A stretch of 64,000 nt of DNA from an uncultured Planctomycetales bacterium (GCA_903926465.1 CAIYJE010000098.1:43125-107124), one strand, 5' to 3'; shown: positions 8,689-18,633, numbered from the stretch's first letter. The notes: a model not told the origin generated them from the sequence alone. Program-made: numbers and translations.

Positions 8689-9423
8689 TCACCAGCCAAC
8701 GGTATTGATGTGCCAGCGAACCGCCTGCATGTGATCGCTTTTGAACGGGTTGATCCAGCCACGTAATTTGCGCGGGGCCGCGACCTGAGTATCAACAACC
8801 CCCGAACGATTGGCGGGTTTCCCGAACCCACTTGCCCCCGGCACCCAATAATGATCGACCCGGTTCGCCGCCGATCCTACCGCCTGCTGGTCAAAAATGA
8901 CCTTATGAGAAGAGCCCACGGGGTCTAGCAAGATCACCTGGTCCAGCGGCCGACCCGTGAGCGCCACATAATGCCTGGCCGCTGCCGCCACCACCGTGCA
9001 ACCCGCACTCTGACCGATTAGCCGGATGCTGGCTGGATCAAGCCCGGTCCCAACCAGGGCCTGTGCCAATTTTTGTCCCTGGCTCACCGCACGATGCTGG
9101 TCTGACTCCAGAGAAACCCCCAGCGGAGCCGCCGCGTTCCAGTCCCAATCCAGCACATTCACGGCATTACCGGAACGCGCAGCCAGCGAGTCGGCATATC
9201 GCTGGGCAACAGAAACATGCATCCACGGGTGCAGCGGATTCAGCCCGTGAGCCACCACGAGGGTCGGTTTGGTCGGATCGGGCGGGCTTTGGCTCGGCAC
9301 GCCGGCCGTTCGATTCACCAGAGTTCCAGGCGAGTTGTCCCTGCCAAACTCGAACAGTCTTACGGCAGGGGGTGCGGGATCGGCCGCAAGCAGAACGATT
9401 GCCGAGATAAGCGCAAATTGCAT
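8689..9423 (-). CDS. Secreted alpha/beta hydrolase (lipase-like)
   Basis: A 244-residue protein with a short hydrophobic signal segment (MQFALISAIVLLAA). The alpha/beta-hydrolase catalytic triad can be placed: AHGLNP oxyanion region (59-63), nucleophile elbow GQSAGC with Ser139, LLDP with Asp167, and SDHMQAVRW with His231. The pattern resembles lipase-type hydrolases acting outside the cytoplasm; the substrate is not determinable. It is a monocistronic gene divergent from the Gfo/Idh/MocA gene. Confidence 0.82.
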   Translation of the reverse strand: MQFALISAIVLLAADPAPPAVRLFEFGRDNSPGTLVNRTAGVPSQSPPDPTKPTLVVAHGLNPLHPWMHVSVAQRYADSLAARSGNAVNVLDWDWNAAAPLGVSLESDQHRAVSQGQKLAQALVGTGLDPASIRLIGQSAGCTVVAAAARHYVALTGRPLDQVILLDPVGSSHKVIFDQQAVGSAANRVDHYWVPGASGFGKPANRSGVVDTQVAAPRKLRGWINPFKSDHMQAVRWHINTVGW

Positions 9424-9705
9424 GGACGTGCTGCATTCAAAAGTCGGGAGGTTCTCAGATGTACTTCAACCTTAGCACCAGCCAGATCAAGAGACGTTCC
9501 GGACCGGCTGGGAATGTTCCGGAATGTAGGGATTGAGACGACCAGGAAAGACTATCCGGTCCGCCAAGATCCCAGCGAGCTTGATGCCTGAGCTTGTTAC
9601 AATTGCACGAAGTGCCGCAGTCATGGCAAGATAAGACAAGTTTCCTGCCTTCGTCTTTCCCACCCTGCCTTAATTCCTTCCCGCCTCTCAAGCTGGAGCG
9701 ATCTC

Positions 9706-10998
9706 ATGAACAAACCTCGGTCCTCACGCCGTACGTTCCTGATGAACTCGGCGGCCACGGTTACCGCCACCTCTGCGCTGGCCACGCTTGACATTTCACA
9801 AAATGCCTACGCCGGCGGCAGCGACCTGATTCGCATCGGACTGGTAGGCTGTGGCGGACGTGGCACCGGAGCCGCCGAACAGGCACTCACGGCCGACTCC
9901 AACGTCAAGCTCGTGGCCATGGCCGACGTCTTTGCCGACCAGATTGAGTCTAGCCTTTCAACCCTCAAGGGATCGACGGTCGGTCCACGTGTTGACGTGG
10001 CAGACTCTCACAAGTTCACCGGGTTCGATGGCTACAAAGCCGTGATCGACGCCGTGGACCTGGTGTTGCTGACCACCCCACCTGGGTTCCGCTCCATCCA
10101 CTTCGCGCACGCTGTGGAAAAAGGGAAGCACACCTTCGTTGAGAAGCCCATGGCCGTAGATGGCCCCGGCCTTCGCAGCTTCCTGACAACCGCCAAGCTC
10201 AGCAAGGAAAAAGGGCTGTCCGCGGTCAACGGCTTCTGCTGGCGTTACCACATTCCTCGCCGAGAAACCATGAAGCAAGTCTTCGATGGTGCCATTGGCA
10301 ACATTGTGGCCATTGAAACCACCTACAACTCTGGTGGTGTTTGGGAACCACGTCGGACCCGCGACGAGTGCAAGAGCGAAATGGAATACCAGCTCCGCAA
10401 CTGGTACTACCACGACTGGTTGAGCGGCGACCACATTGTGGAACAGGCTGTGCACGGCATTGACACCATGGGCTGGGCCATGGGTGACAAGCTCCCAGAG
10501 AAGTGCTGGGCGGTGGGCGGCCGGCAAGCCCGGACCGACGCCAAGTACGGCAACATCTGGGACCACTTCTCCGTGGTCTATGAATATCCCAACAATGTTC
10601 GCGGCTACCACCATTGCCGCCACTGGCCCAATACCCCACCCCAGGTAAAAGATTTCGTTCTGGGCTCAAACGGTACGGCCGACGTTTTCGGGAACCGGAT
10701 TGAAGGTGCCAACAAATGGCGTTACCGGAACACCGAAAATCAAGAATTCAACATGTATCAGAAAGAACATGATGAGATGTTTGCCGCCATTCGTGCCGGC
10801 AAGCCAATCAATAACGCAGAGCAGGGCGGCCTGAGCACGCTGCTGGCCATCATGGGCCGGATGGCCGCCTACACCGGCCAGACCATTACCCCCGAAATGG
10901 CCTTGCAGTCTGAAGAAGCCCTGGTACCAGCCACCTTCGCCTGGGGCGATGCCCCCAAGCGGCCCGTTCCTGTTCCCGGCGTTACCAAGTTCATCTGA
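9706..10998 (+). CDS. Tat-exported Gfo/Idh/MocA family oxidoreductase
   Basis: A 430-residue protein with a Tat signal (SSRRTFLMNS, twin Arg at 8-9, then a hydrophobic stretch to about residue 36). The NAD(P)-binding Rossmann start is IRIGLVGCGGRGTG (43-55), and HTFVEKPMA carries the family EKP motif (146-148), followed by the beta-sheet C-terminal domain (VVYEYPNNVRGYHHCRHW). Export after cofactor loading is typical for these enzymes in planctomycetes, which probably oxidise sugars or cyclitols. The upstream GGAG supports the ATG. Single gene with a terminator. Confidence 0.93.
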   Translation: MNKPRSSRRTFLMNSAATVTATSALATLDISQNAYAGGSDLIRIGLVGCGGRGTGAAEQALTADSNVKLVAMADVFADQIESSLSTLKGSTVGPRVDVADSHKFTGFDGYKAVIDAVDLVLLTTPPGFRSIHFAHAVEKGKHTFVEKPMAVDGPGLRSFLTTAKLSKEKGLSAVNGFCWRYHIPRRETMKQVFDGAIGNIVAIETTYNSGGVWEPRRTRDECKSEMEYQLRNWYYHDWLSGDHIVEQAVHGIDTMGWAMGDKLPEKCWAVGGRQARTDAKYGNIWDHFSVVYEYPNNVRGYHHCRHWPNTPPQVKDFVLGSNGTADVFGNRIEGANKWRYRNTENQEFNMYQKEHDEMFAAIRAGKPINNAEQGGLSTLLAIMGRMAAYTGQTITPEMALQSEEALVPATFAWGDAPKRPVPVPGVTKFI

Positions 10999-11054
10999 TC
11001 GGGTCGCGGAATCCAAGCGGATCCCGCCATCGGCCTGAGCTCTCGTAGCCTTCT

Positions 11055-11103
11055 CCGCTCGACAAGGGACAGCATCTGCCCCTTGCCGAGCGGTTTTTTT
11101 TTT
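11055..11103 (+). terminator. Rho-independent terminator after the oxidoreductase gene
   Basis: Arms CCGCTCG-A-CAAGGG and CCCTTG-C-CGAGCGG form a stem with one internal mismatch, followed by ten T at 11094-11103. Confidence 0.93.
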
Positions 11104-11188
11104 GAAAAGATCGCTCTCTACCGGTTTACCTCTCTCTCAGCAAAGTCTTCAGTTTTCAGGCGGAACAAAACCGCAAGGAGTGTGATCG

Positions 11189-12604
11189 ATGGTGCGCTGG
11201 AGCTGCCTGGCAGTCCTCTCGATAGCGTCGATCTTGCCGCCTGCCGCCATGGCTCAGGCTGAACCAGGATGGGTCGATCTGCTCGCAGAGAAAGACCTTG
11301 CAAATTGGATCTTGCCGCATGGGCAATGGCAGTTTGTCTCGGGAGTATCACTTCGCCAAGGTGATGCCACCCTGCTCACCGCAACGGAACCTGCCGGCCC
11401 CATCCTTTACAACGGACCCGCCGGGCGCACCCCCAACCTGCTCTCCAAGGAACAGTTCGGAGACGTTGAACTGCACACGGAGTTCTTGATCCCCAAAGGA
11501 TCCAACTCCGGAATCAAGTTCCTTGGCGTCTATGAAGTTCAGATCTTCGATAGCTTTGAGGCCAAAACCCTCTCGGCCAGCGGCTGTGGCGGCGTCTACC
11601 CTCGCGCGGAACTCGTTCCCTATCACCATATTGACGAAGGCTACCCACCCCTGGTCAACGCCTCGCTGGCGCCTGGAACCTGGCAAACCCTCGACATTGT
11701 CTTTCGGGCCCCAAGATTCGATGCCCAGGGCCGGAAGATCGCCAACGTCAAATTTGAATCGGTGGTGCTCAACGGCAAAACCATTCACTCTCAGCTCGAA
11801 GTTCCGTTCCCCACCGGCCACGCCTGGCGCGGGCCGGAACAAGCCGAAGGGCAGATCCTGCTTCAGGGAGATCACGGCCCGGTAGCCTTCCGGAACCTCA
11901 AAATCAAACGCCTGGCTCCACCAGTGCCAGCCACCCAGACTCCCTCGGAAATTAACAAGCAATTTGTAGACCCCAGCCTGGACCCAAGCGCATTTGTGGC
12001 CAGGTTTGAGACCGAGAGCCGGGAAATCTTCACGAAACGTGATGCAATTGCCGCGCTGGTGCAGGCGCAAGCGGGTGAGTCGATCGCGGATGTGGGCGCG
12101 GGCACCGGACTGTTCACTCGCCTCTTTGCCACCCAGGTTGGTGCGGCCGGCAACGTTTACGCGATTGATATTGCCACGCCATTCTTGTTCCACATCGCCG
12201 AGAACGCCAAGAAAGACAAGCAATCTCAGATCAAAACCGTCATCGGTCGTTCAGACTCAATTGTGATGCCGAATGAGTCTTTGGATGCCGTGTTCCTGTG
12301 CGACACCTACCATCACGTGGAAGCGCCTGCAAAATTCCTGGCGTCCATCCATCGCGCCCTCAAGCCAAACGGGCGCCTGATCCTGGTGGAATTCGACCGG
12401 CAGGAAGGGAAAAGCAGTGAGTTTATCCTGAAGCATATCCGGGCCGACCAGGCCACCTTCAAACGAGAAATTGAACAGGCTGGTTTCCGCCCCGAGGCCC
12501 CCGCTTCCACCCTACCACTCCAAGAAAACTTTGTGGCCACGTTCCGCAAGACAGACGCCCCCCGCGATCATTCCCAACCCGCGGAAAGCGAACGGGCACG
12601 ATGA
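11189..12604 (+). CDS. Exported DUF1080-SAM methyltransferase fusion protein
   Basis: A 471-residue protein with a signal peptide (hydrophobic 5-22, AMAQA). Residues about 28-242 form a DUF1080 (3-keto-disaccharide hydrolase-like, concanavalin-type) domain: SNSGIKFLGVYEVQIFDS, CGGVYPRAELVPYH, and GPVAFRNLKIKRL at its end. A proline-rich linker (243-252) joins it to a class I methyltransferase domain (about 258-453) with motif I IADVGAGTGLF (299-309), an acidic strand end YAIDIA, FLCDTYHHV, and LKPNGRLILVEF. Both halves look intact. SAM is not expected outside the cytoplasm, so the role of the second domain is open. Stop overlaps the APC permease start as ATGA. Confidence 0.88.
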   Translation: MVRWSCLAVLSIASILPPAAMAQAEPGWVDLLAEKDLANWILPHGQWQFVSGVSLRQGDATLLTATEPAGPILYNGPAGRTPNLLSKEQFGDVELHTEFLIPKGSNSGIKFLGVYEVQIFDSFEAKTLSASGCGGVYPRAELVPYHHIDEGYPPLVNASLAPGTWQTLDIVFRAPRFDAQGRKIANVKFESVVLNGKTIHSQLEVPFPTGHAWRGPEQAEGQILLQGDHGPVAFRNLKIKRLAPPVPATQTPSEINKQFVDPSLDPSAFVARFETESREIFTKRDAIAALVQAQAGESIADVGAGTGLFTRLFATQVGAAGNVYAIDIATPFLFHIAENAKKDKQSQIKTVIGRSDSIVMPNESLDAVFLCDTYHHVEAPAKFLASIHRALKPNGRLILVEFDRQEGKSSEFILKHIRADQATFKREIEQAGFRPEAPASTLPLQENFVATFRKTDAPRDHSQPAESERAR

Positions 12605-14064
12605 CAAGCCGCCCGGTAGCCGTTTCAGACCAGCCGGTTCCTGAACCGCCACACCCAGACCACCGGACCTTTGGCCTGGGCACTGCCACGCTGGTGGTGG
12701 TGGCCAGCATGGTTGGCTCTGGCGTGCTCACAACGTCTGGCCTGACGGTCTACTTCGTCGGCAGCAATCAGCTCATGCTCTGGCTATGGCTGGCGGGCGG
12801 CGTGCTTGCCATCTGTGGCGCATTGACCATTGCGGAACTGGCCTCCAGCCTTCCCGAATCGGGCGGCGATTATGTTTTCTTGCGCGAGGCTTACGGCCCG
12901 CTGGCCGCCTTCCTCTCTGGCTGGGTTTCATTTCTGATTGGTTTTGGGGGCCCAATTGCGGTCTCAGCCTCGGCCTCGGCCCGCTATTTCATTGAGCCCT
13001 GGAAACTGGCGGAGCCAACCAGGAGCCTGGTCCAGCATGGAATTGGCACGGTTGCCATTCTCTTGCTGGCGCTGGTGCACGCGTCTGGACGTAAACAAGG
13101 GGCCTACGTCCAGGTGGGAACCACCCTCATTAAATGGACCGTGCTGCTGCTGTTGACGGTCTTCGGCCTGGTTGCCGGATGGGGGAACTGGGCCAACCTG
13201 CAAGATCGGCCGCCGCTGGACGTAAACCGATGGACGGCAATGCTCTATTCGCTCGTTTATGTTTCTTATGCCTACACGGGCTGGAATGGTGCCGGCTACA
13301 TTGCCGGCGAGGTCAAACAGCCGCAACGCCTGATCCCAGCTTCGATTCTGCTGGGAACCGGGGCCGTGATGCTGCTCTATCTGGGCCTGAACCTGGCTTA
13401 CGCTCTGGCGCTCTCGGCCGATGACGTACGGCAGCTCGTGGAAGTTCCAGGACAGCCCGTGGACCCCAACCGGGTGGCACCGATCGCGCAGATTGTTGCC
13501 GATCGGCTGTTTGGATCGACCTGGAGCACGGTGCTATCAACCGCAATTGGGCTCACGCTTTTGGCGTCCGTGAGTGCATTTGTACTCACGGGTCCGCGAG
13601 TGGCGTTTGCCATGGCCCGCGCTGGGCAATTTCCGGCATTTGCGGGAAAACTCTCGGCCCAGGGCACACCCAGCAACGCCACCTGGCTTCAGGCCGGCTG
13701 GGCGATCCTCTTGCTCTGGTCGGGCACGCTTGAGAGCCTGCTCAGTTACTCAAGCGTGGGCCTTGCCCTGATCTCGCTTCTCACAATCAGTTCCGTCTTC
13801 GTCCTGCGCCGGAGCAGACCTGAACTCCACCGGCCATTCCGAACACCGGGGTACCCCTTGGTACCGGCCATCTATTTGCTTGGAACAGGGCTACTGACAG
13901 CCGCCGCATTTGTGCGGAGCCCGCTGGAATCCAGCCTTGCCCTGGGCTCGATTATGATTGGCATCCCTTGCTACTACGGCCTGGTTAAACGGGGGCCGAC
14001 CAGGCCGGCCCCAGACGCGGTAAACCAGCTCGGCAGCGCCGATCAATCTACCGCCACGCACTGA
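12601..14064 (+). CDS. APC-superfamily amino acid permease
   Basis: A 487-residue integral membrane protein with about 12 hydrophobic segments. The APC signature is clear: TLVVVASMVGSGVLTTSG at membrane helix 1 (the unwound G-S-G substrate loop), ELASSLPESGGDYVFLREAYGPLAAFLSGW in helices 2-3, and VYVSYAYTGWNGAGYIAGEVK in helix 6. It probably imports an amino acid or amine by cation coupling. It is translationally coupled (ATGA) to the upstream DUF1080-methyltransferase gene. The 3' end overlaps the convergent UPF0173 gene by 22 bases. Confidence 0.92.
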   Translation: MTSRPVAVSDQPVPEPPHPDHRTFGLGTATLVVVASMVGSGVLTTSGLTVYFVGSNQLMLWLWLAGGVLAICGALTIAELASSLPESGGDYVFLREAYGPLAAFLSGWVSFLIGFGGPIAVSASASARYFIEPWKLAEPTRSLVQHGIGTVAILLLALVHASGRKQGAYVQVGTTLIKWTVLLLLTVFGLVAGWGNWANLQDRPPLDVNRWTAMLYSLVYVSYAYTGWNGAGYIAGEVKQPQRLIPASILLGTGAVMLLYLGLNLAYALALSADDVRQLVEVPGQPVDPNRVAPIAQIVADRLFGSTWSTVLSTAIGLTLLASVSAFVLTGPRVAFAMARAGQFPAFAGKLSAQGTPSNATWLQAGWAILLLWSGTLESLLSYSSVGLALISLLTISSVFVLRRSRPELHRPFRTPGYPLVPAIYLLGTGLLTAAAFVRSPLESSLALGSIMIGIPCYYGLVKRGPTRPAPDAVNQLGSADQSTATH

Positions 14065-14732
14065 CCAGGCTCCAGCACCACGGGCCGAGCGGTGGTTTCG
14101 GCCTTCACCCGTGAGGCCCAAGCCTGAGCATCCTGGGCAATGAGGTCGAACGTGCCGTAATGGATGGGCATCACGGTCTTGGGCTGGAGCAACTTCACAG
14201 CCTTGATCGAATCATCTGGGCCCATGGTGAAGTTGTCGCCAATGGGGAGAATGGCCAGATCGATGCCATCTTCACCAATGAACTTCATATCGCCGAAAAG
14301 CCCCGTATCACCGGCGTCATAAATCCGTAGCCCATCCTTGAGGAACAGGTGTAAGCCTGCGGGGTTACCGCCATAAGAACCGTCTGGCAACGCTGACCCG
14401 TGAATGGCCTGGGTCAGCTTGAGTTTGCCGAACGGGAACAGGTGGCTACCGCCAATGGACATGGGGTGGGCCTTGGCAACCCCTTGGTTCATGAGCCAGG
14501 TGACAATTTCGTAGTTGGAAACCACGGTTGCACCCGTTCGGAGCGCAATGGCGATGGTGTCTCCCAGATGGTCTGAATGGCCGTGGGTGACAAGAATGAA
14601 GTCGGCCGCCACGGCATCGGCCGTGGTGGTTGCCATGGGATTCCCGGTCAGAAACGGATCGATCAGAATGCGAACCCCATCGGTCTCCAGCAACAAGCAA
14701 GAATGGCCCAGCCAGGTCAGTTTCGTGGACAT
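14043..14732 (-). CDS. UPF0173-type metal-dependent hydrolase (metallo-beta-lactamase fold)
   Basis: A 229-residue soluble protein of the UlaG/UPF0173 group. It begins KLTWLGHSCLLLE, typical of the group, and has the metal-binding HGHSDH motif (50-55), then GDTGLFGDMK and LPIGDNFTMGPDDS, and MPIHYGTF near the end. The substrate is unknown. An in-frame ATG lies at 14759, but ATG at 14732 is preceded by GGGAGAG and gives the family N-terminus. The 3' end overlaps the permease gene on the opposite strand. Confidence 0.93.
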   Translation of the reverse strand: MSTKLTWLGHSCLLLETDGVRILIDPFLTGNPMATTTADAVAADFILVTHGHSDHLGDTIAIALRTGATVVSNYEIVTWLMNQGVAKAHPMSIGGSHLFPFGKLKLTQAIHGSALPDGSYGGNPAGLHLFLKDGLRIYDAGDTGLFGDMKFIGEDGIDLAILPIGDNFTMGPDDSIKAVKLLQPKTVMPIHYGTFDLIAQDAQAWASRVKAETTARPVVLEPGQCVAVD

Positions 14733-14970
14733 TGAATTAACTCTCCCAAACCCGCTCAATCGAGCAATTTTTCCGGTATTGGACCCTGGATTTTATGACC
14801 ATACCGAGCGGCGGCCCACTCGACCAGCACTCTCTCGCCCAGCCCCTCCGGCCGCGCGATCTGCGCAGCCTGCAAAACCGCTGTATTGCAGAGAATCCCG
14901 ACCCGGAACCAGACAGATGTTCGCGTTCGGCTTGACAGATCCTGGCAATAACCCATAATTAATCCTGCAA

Positions 14971-15044
14971 GGGCGATTAGCTCAGTTGGCTAGAGTACCA
15001 GCATGACACGCTGGGGGTCACAGGTTCGAGCCCTGTATCGCCCA
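14971..15044 (+). tRNA. tRNA-Val (anticodon GAC)
   Basis: A 74-nt cloverleaf. The acceptor arm GGGCGAT (14971-14977) pairs with ATCGCCC (15037-15043), followed by discriminator A. The anticodon stem CCAGC/GCTGG encloses the loop ATGACAC with anticodon GAC at 15005-15007. The T arm ACAGG-TTCGAGC-CCTGT is perfect. CCA is not encoded. Confidence 0.97.
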
Positions 15045-15106
15045 TTTTGAAAAGCCTTGTCGTTAGCCGCTAAGGCTGTCACGTCAAGCAAAAGTTAAGC
15101 GATCTG

Positions 15107-15152
15107 AAAAGCTCATGAAACCGGTACGATTCCGGTTTCATGAGCTTTTTTT
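15107..15152 (+). terminator. Rho-independent terminator after tRNA-Val
   Basis: A long perfect stem (15107-15124, AAAAGCTCATGAAACCGG, with its complement from 15132) closes a 7-base loop and runs into a T-rich tail. It lies 62 bases after the tRNA. Confidence 0.92.
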
Positions 15153-15645
15153 ATTGACTACGTTTATAACGAAGTGTTCAATTCCAGCATTCCTCCGGTC
15201 ATATACCGGTTATGTAAAATTGTTGGCAGGATGAATCATCAATATCAGTCTCTTCTTGCGAGTGGCCTACAACGGTTGGATTCGGCTGAGTGGCTAATAT
15301 TTTCCACCAGCTCCCTGAAGCGAACAGGCTATGATTCGCCGCTTTTTTCGAATGAGCGAGCGAATACTCTCTCCAGAATTGCGAATCCCTTGTAATGGAG
15401 AAAACAAAGCCTGTTCTCGATACAGGGTTGTGAACAGTCATCATCAATCGCGTGACAATCTCACAAAGACGGCTCATCATCTAGAGTCCAGAGACCAGGA
15501 CCGATTTTTTCAGGTATCCTTGATTTTCCACAGAGAATCGCCAGCCAGAGCAAGGTTGAGTCGGACCAGACGTCCTGCCAGTTTGTGAATTGAACCGATC
15601 GAACTAATGCCCGACCGTCCAGACCTGTCTCCGAGGACTGAAATC
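15153..15645. other. Intergenic, no gene recognised
   Basis: About 490 bases of lower GC than the flanks. Short frames exist on both strands, but none has a ribosome binding site or recognisable sequence. A GAGG at 15633-15636 serves the next gene. Confidence 0.5.
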
Positions 15646-18633
15646 ATGCCTGCAACTTTCAAGCTGACATCGGCCACGGTCATGGGTGACGGACTCATCC
15701 TTCGGATGCAATACGAGGCTGGGGTGGCTGTTGGCCAGCTTCCCCTGAATCGGTTGACAGCCACCGGCCTCCCAGATTACCTGCCCGGACTCAATCAGGG
15801 GCTGGTGGTCACGGTAAATGAGGCCCCTGCGGAAGTGATCGGCCTGCAGTCTGAAGATTACAACATGCCGCTCCCCTGGCTGGTGCCACAAGCCGGGCAG
15901 GGGGGCCAGCCGGCCGATGGCACCTACTTCTTCCTGCTGGCCATTCAAGACTCGGCCGGTAACGAAGTTCTTGTTGGCCCAGCAATTCTGGGGTACATGG
16001 CCGACGCCGCCGAACAGGGTACGTTTATCGGCACCAACCAGTTGGTGAAATTCTCGTGGCGCAAACCGGTGCCACGCGGGGGTAAGCTTAACATTTACGC
16101 CTGCAAGAAGCTGCCGCTCTACGGGAACCTGAAACGGATCGCCTCGATTCCCTCAGAAGACCTGACCAGCCCAACAACCTTCACCCTTGGAGCATTTGAC
16201 GGAGATTACGCCACGTTTGAGCCGAAGTCGGTCACCTGGACCGTCACATGCAAGCTCAACACGCCCGTGGTCATGGGAGCGCCCGCCAAGGTCAATGCTC
16301 CCGCAGCATTGATCGTTGACGAACGAGGCAACACCACGGCGGCAGCTACAGACTTTGAAGCAGTCAACAACTCGGTTGTGGGCACCAACGGCTTTCTGGC
16401 CACCAAAGAAAACCCCACCGCCACCAGCGACACCTTCAAGTTCAAACGTACCGTTCATGTTAGCTCCAGCAAAGGTTCAGACTCCAAGGGAAACGGCTCA
16501 CTGGCCAAACCGTTCAAGTCGGTCGGCCACGCCATGAACCAGACGGCAAGCGGATCTAACGTCTGCTTCCGTTTCCTCCGTGGCGATATCTGGCCGGCCG
16601 ATGTCTGGACCCGCGCGTACTGGGGCTCGGGGGTTAGCACCCCAAGCCTGTTTGAGAGTTACTGGAACCCCAAGTATGGGGAAGACCCAGGCATTAGACC
16701 AATCATGAGCGTTGGCGACCCGTACTACGGCATGCCGAGCAAGAATCTGGATGCCTCAGCCGTCATCTTTCAGAACGCCAATGATTCCACCCGATCAACC
16801 GTGGGGAATGGCGATAGGCCGTATCTCTACTTCCGAGGAATTGCATTCCGGGCAGATCCAGACTACCCGAACCCTCAAACTGTCTGGCCGGCCGTCACAG
16901 CCGAAGATTTTGTGGTGCTCAGTGACTGCGAGTTTCAGAACATGGTGCTGATGGGAACCTATGGCGCGCCCCAGTTCAATGCCCCCGTGGGCTGCATGTT
17001 CCATCGCACCACGGTCCACTCTGTGCATGGCTCACCCCTGAACACACATGCGGATAAGGGCTCGGCCGGCACAACATTCGTGTTTCCCGATCGGTTTATC
17101 AACCCTTGGGCAGGCTATGCCTCGATGGGTGCCAACCTGATCGTTGCTGGCCAGGAATATATCCGGCTATTCAACATGAGTACCCGCTGGAAAATCGGCG
17201 GCTGGAAGGTCACCGTCAGCGAAGGCCGAAACCACGAAACCAAGGTCTTGACCAAGCATGACGACGGGAGCGGCTCCAAGTGGGCCGTAGACTCACCTTT
17301 CACCGGCACCTATTCCCGAGAAGGCTGCTCGATCTCTTTGGATCCCACAGATCAAAGATTCAAGATCCTTGCCGGCAAAGGGGCCAGCGACAAGACCTAC
17401 TCCATTAGCAAGTACAACGCGGCAAAACGAACGGCCACGGTTTCGCCGGCTCTGCCCGAGGTTGACTTCACCAGCAAAATTGCATTCCTGCCGCTGGGCG
17501 CCTGGGATCTGGGCGGCCATATCCAAGGCTTCTACGCCTCCCATTGCGGAGACTGGCTCTTCTCCCAGAGTACGTTTGACAAGAACGGCTGGAACTGGCA
17601 CGACGACACCTCGACCTACAACGACATTTATAATCACAACATCTATCTTTCTGGCATGTGCAGAGACGTGGTTACGCATAGCTGCTACTTACTGCGTGCA
17701 AACTCGCTAGGCCTTCAGCAGCGAGGCGGCGGCGTCACCGCGTACAATGTGTTCGCAGAGAATACACACGGATCTAACATGCTGGGCGGCGGTACGGTTT
17801 ACAAGAATTTGTACACGAACCAAGGGCTGCTTAACTTCTCTCTCTCCACGGCACCGTCTCATTTGCCAATTTCAATCTATGATTCCAACATCGTATTGAA
17901 ATCACACGGTTGGACAGAAGCCCGCGTGGCGAATAACACCTTCACGGGGATGTGCGGAATCAATATTTACGAGATTGCTTACGCACACAGCCATGTGGCG
18001 TTACGGCACAACACCTATGTGGATGCAGGTTCCATGAACCTGGGCAACAGGCTGCCCGTGCCGGGCAAACTCAAAATGCAGTACAACCTGATTGTGAACC
18101 GACCGAAGACCGGGGTCGACTACAAAGGCTCTCCCTTGCAATCCTTGGTCCTTTCACCGTTAATTCCAAACTGGCAAAACAACGGAATTGCCACGGTCGC
18201 TCCCAATCTGGCGAACCAGGTGGATATTGACTATAACGCCTACCTGATCTCCGCCCAGCCCTCTGCGTTCGCCTGGCCAGATATCACCACACGCAATTTC
18301 TCGGATTGGAAAGCGAAAGGGCGTGACAAGAACGGAATTGCGCTGGCCAAGCCACCTGCCTTTGCCGAGGATTCTTACTCCCTGGAAAGCTGGGCGAGCG
18401 CTAGCGGCATGGGCAACAGTTTCGAGTCTTTTTGGCAGGAACTTCGAGAACGCCAGGAAGGAGTCTGGGAGCCACACCATGACGCTGCCAATTGCTATCA
18501 AGCGTTTGCCGCAGCTTATACACCAACGCCAGCCAGCGTGCCAAAAATCAATGACAGCAAGACAGGATTCTATGGGGCTTCCGACAATCGGGCGGCCAAG
18601 GATACCTCTCGGGCCAAGCCTGGTAAGAAGTAG
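15646..18633 (+). CDS. Large beta-helix-like protein, function unknown
   Basis: A 995-residue protein. The N-terminal ~250 residues are beta-rich and resemble a repeated Ig or phage-type structural segment (TATGLPDYLPGLNQGLVVTV). From about residue 285 the sequence VSSSKGSDSKGNGSLAKPF resembles the start of DUF1565/pectate-lyase-type right-handed beta-helix domains, and the C-terminal half has beta-helix-like runs (HNTYVDAGSMNL, MQYNLIVNRP). No signal peptide is visible. The frame opens at 15607, but GAGG nine bases before ATG 15646 favours that start. A carbohydrate-binding or polysaccharide-cleaving role is possible; no catalytic residues can be assigned. Confidence 0.65.
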   Translation: MPATFKLTSATVMGDGLILRMQYEAGVAVGQLPLNRLTATGLPDYLPGLNQGLVVTVNEAPAEVIGLQSEDYNMPLPWLVPQAGQGGQPADGTYFFLLAIQDSAGNEVLVGPAILGYMADAAEQGTFIGTNQLVKFSWRKPVPRGGKLNIYACKKLPLYGNLKRIASIPSEDLTSPTTFTLGAFDGDYATFEPKSVTWTVTCKLNTPVVMGAPAKVNAPAALIVDERGNTTAAATDFEAVNNSVVGTNGFLATKENPTATSDTFKFKRTVHVSSSKGSDSKGNGSLAKPFKSVGHAMNQTASGSNVCFRFLRGDIWPADVWTRAYWGSGVSTPSLFESYWNPKYGEDPGIRPIMSVGDPYYGMPSKNLDASAVIFQNANDSTRSTVGNGDRPYLYFRGIAFRADPDYPNPQTVWPAVTAEDFVVLSDCEFQNMVLMGTYGAPQFNAPVGCMFHRTTVHSVHGSPLNTHADKGSAGTTFVFPDRFINPWAGYASMGANLIVAGQEYIRLFNMSTRWKIGGWKVTVSEGRNHETKVLTKHDDGSGSKWAVDSPFTGTYSREGCSISLDPTDQRFKILAGKGASDKTYSISKYNAAKRTATVSPALPEVDFTSKIAFLPLGAWDLGGHIQGFYASHCGDWLFSQSTFDKNGWNWHDDTSTYNDIYNHNIYLSGMCRDVVTHSCYLLRANSLGLQQRGGGVTAYNVFAENTHGSNMLGGGTVYKNLYTNQGLLNFSLSTAPSHLPISIYDSNIVLKSHGWTEARVANNTFTGMCGINIYEIAYAHSHVALRHNTYVDAGSMNLGNRLPVPGKLKMQYNLIVNRPKTGVDYKGSPLQSLVLSPLIPNWQNNGIATVAPNLANQVDIDYNAYLISAQPSAFAWPDITTRNFSDWKAKGRDKNGIALAKPPAFAEDSYSLESWASASGMGNSFESFWQELRERQEGVWEPHHDAANCYQAFAAAYTPTPASVPKINDSKTGFYGASDNRAAKDTSRAKPGKK

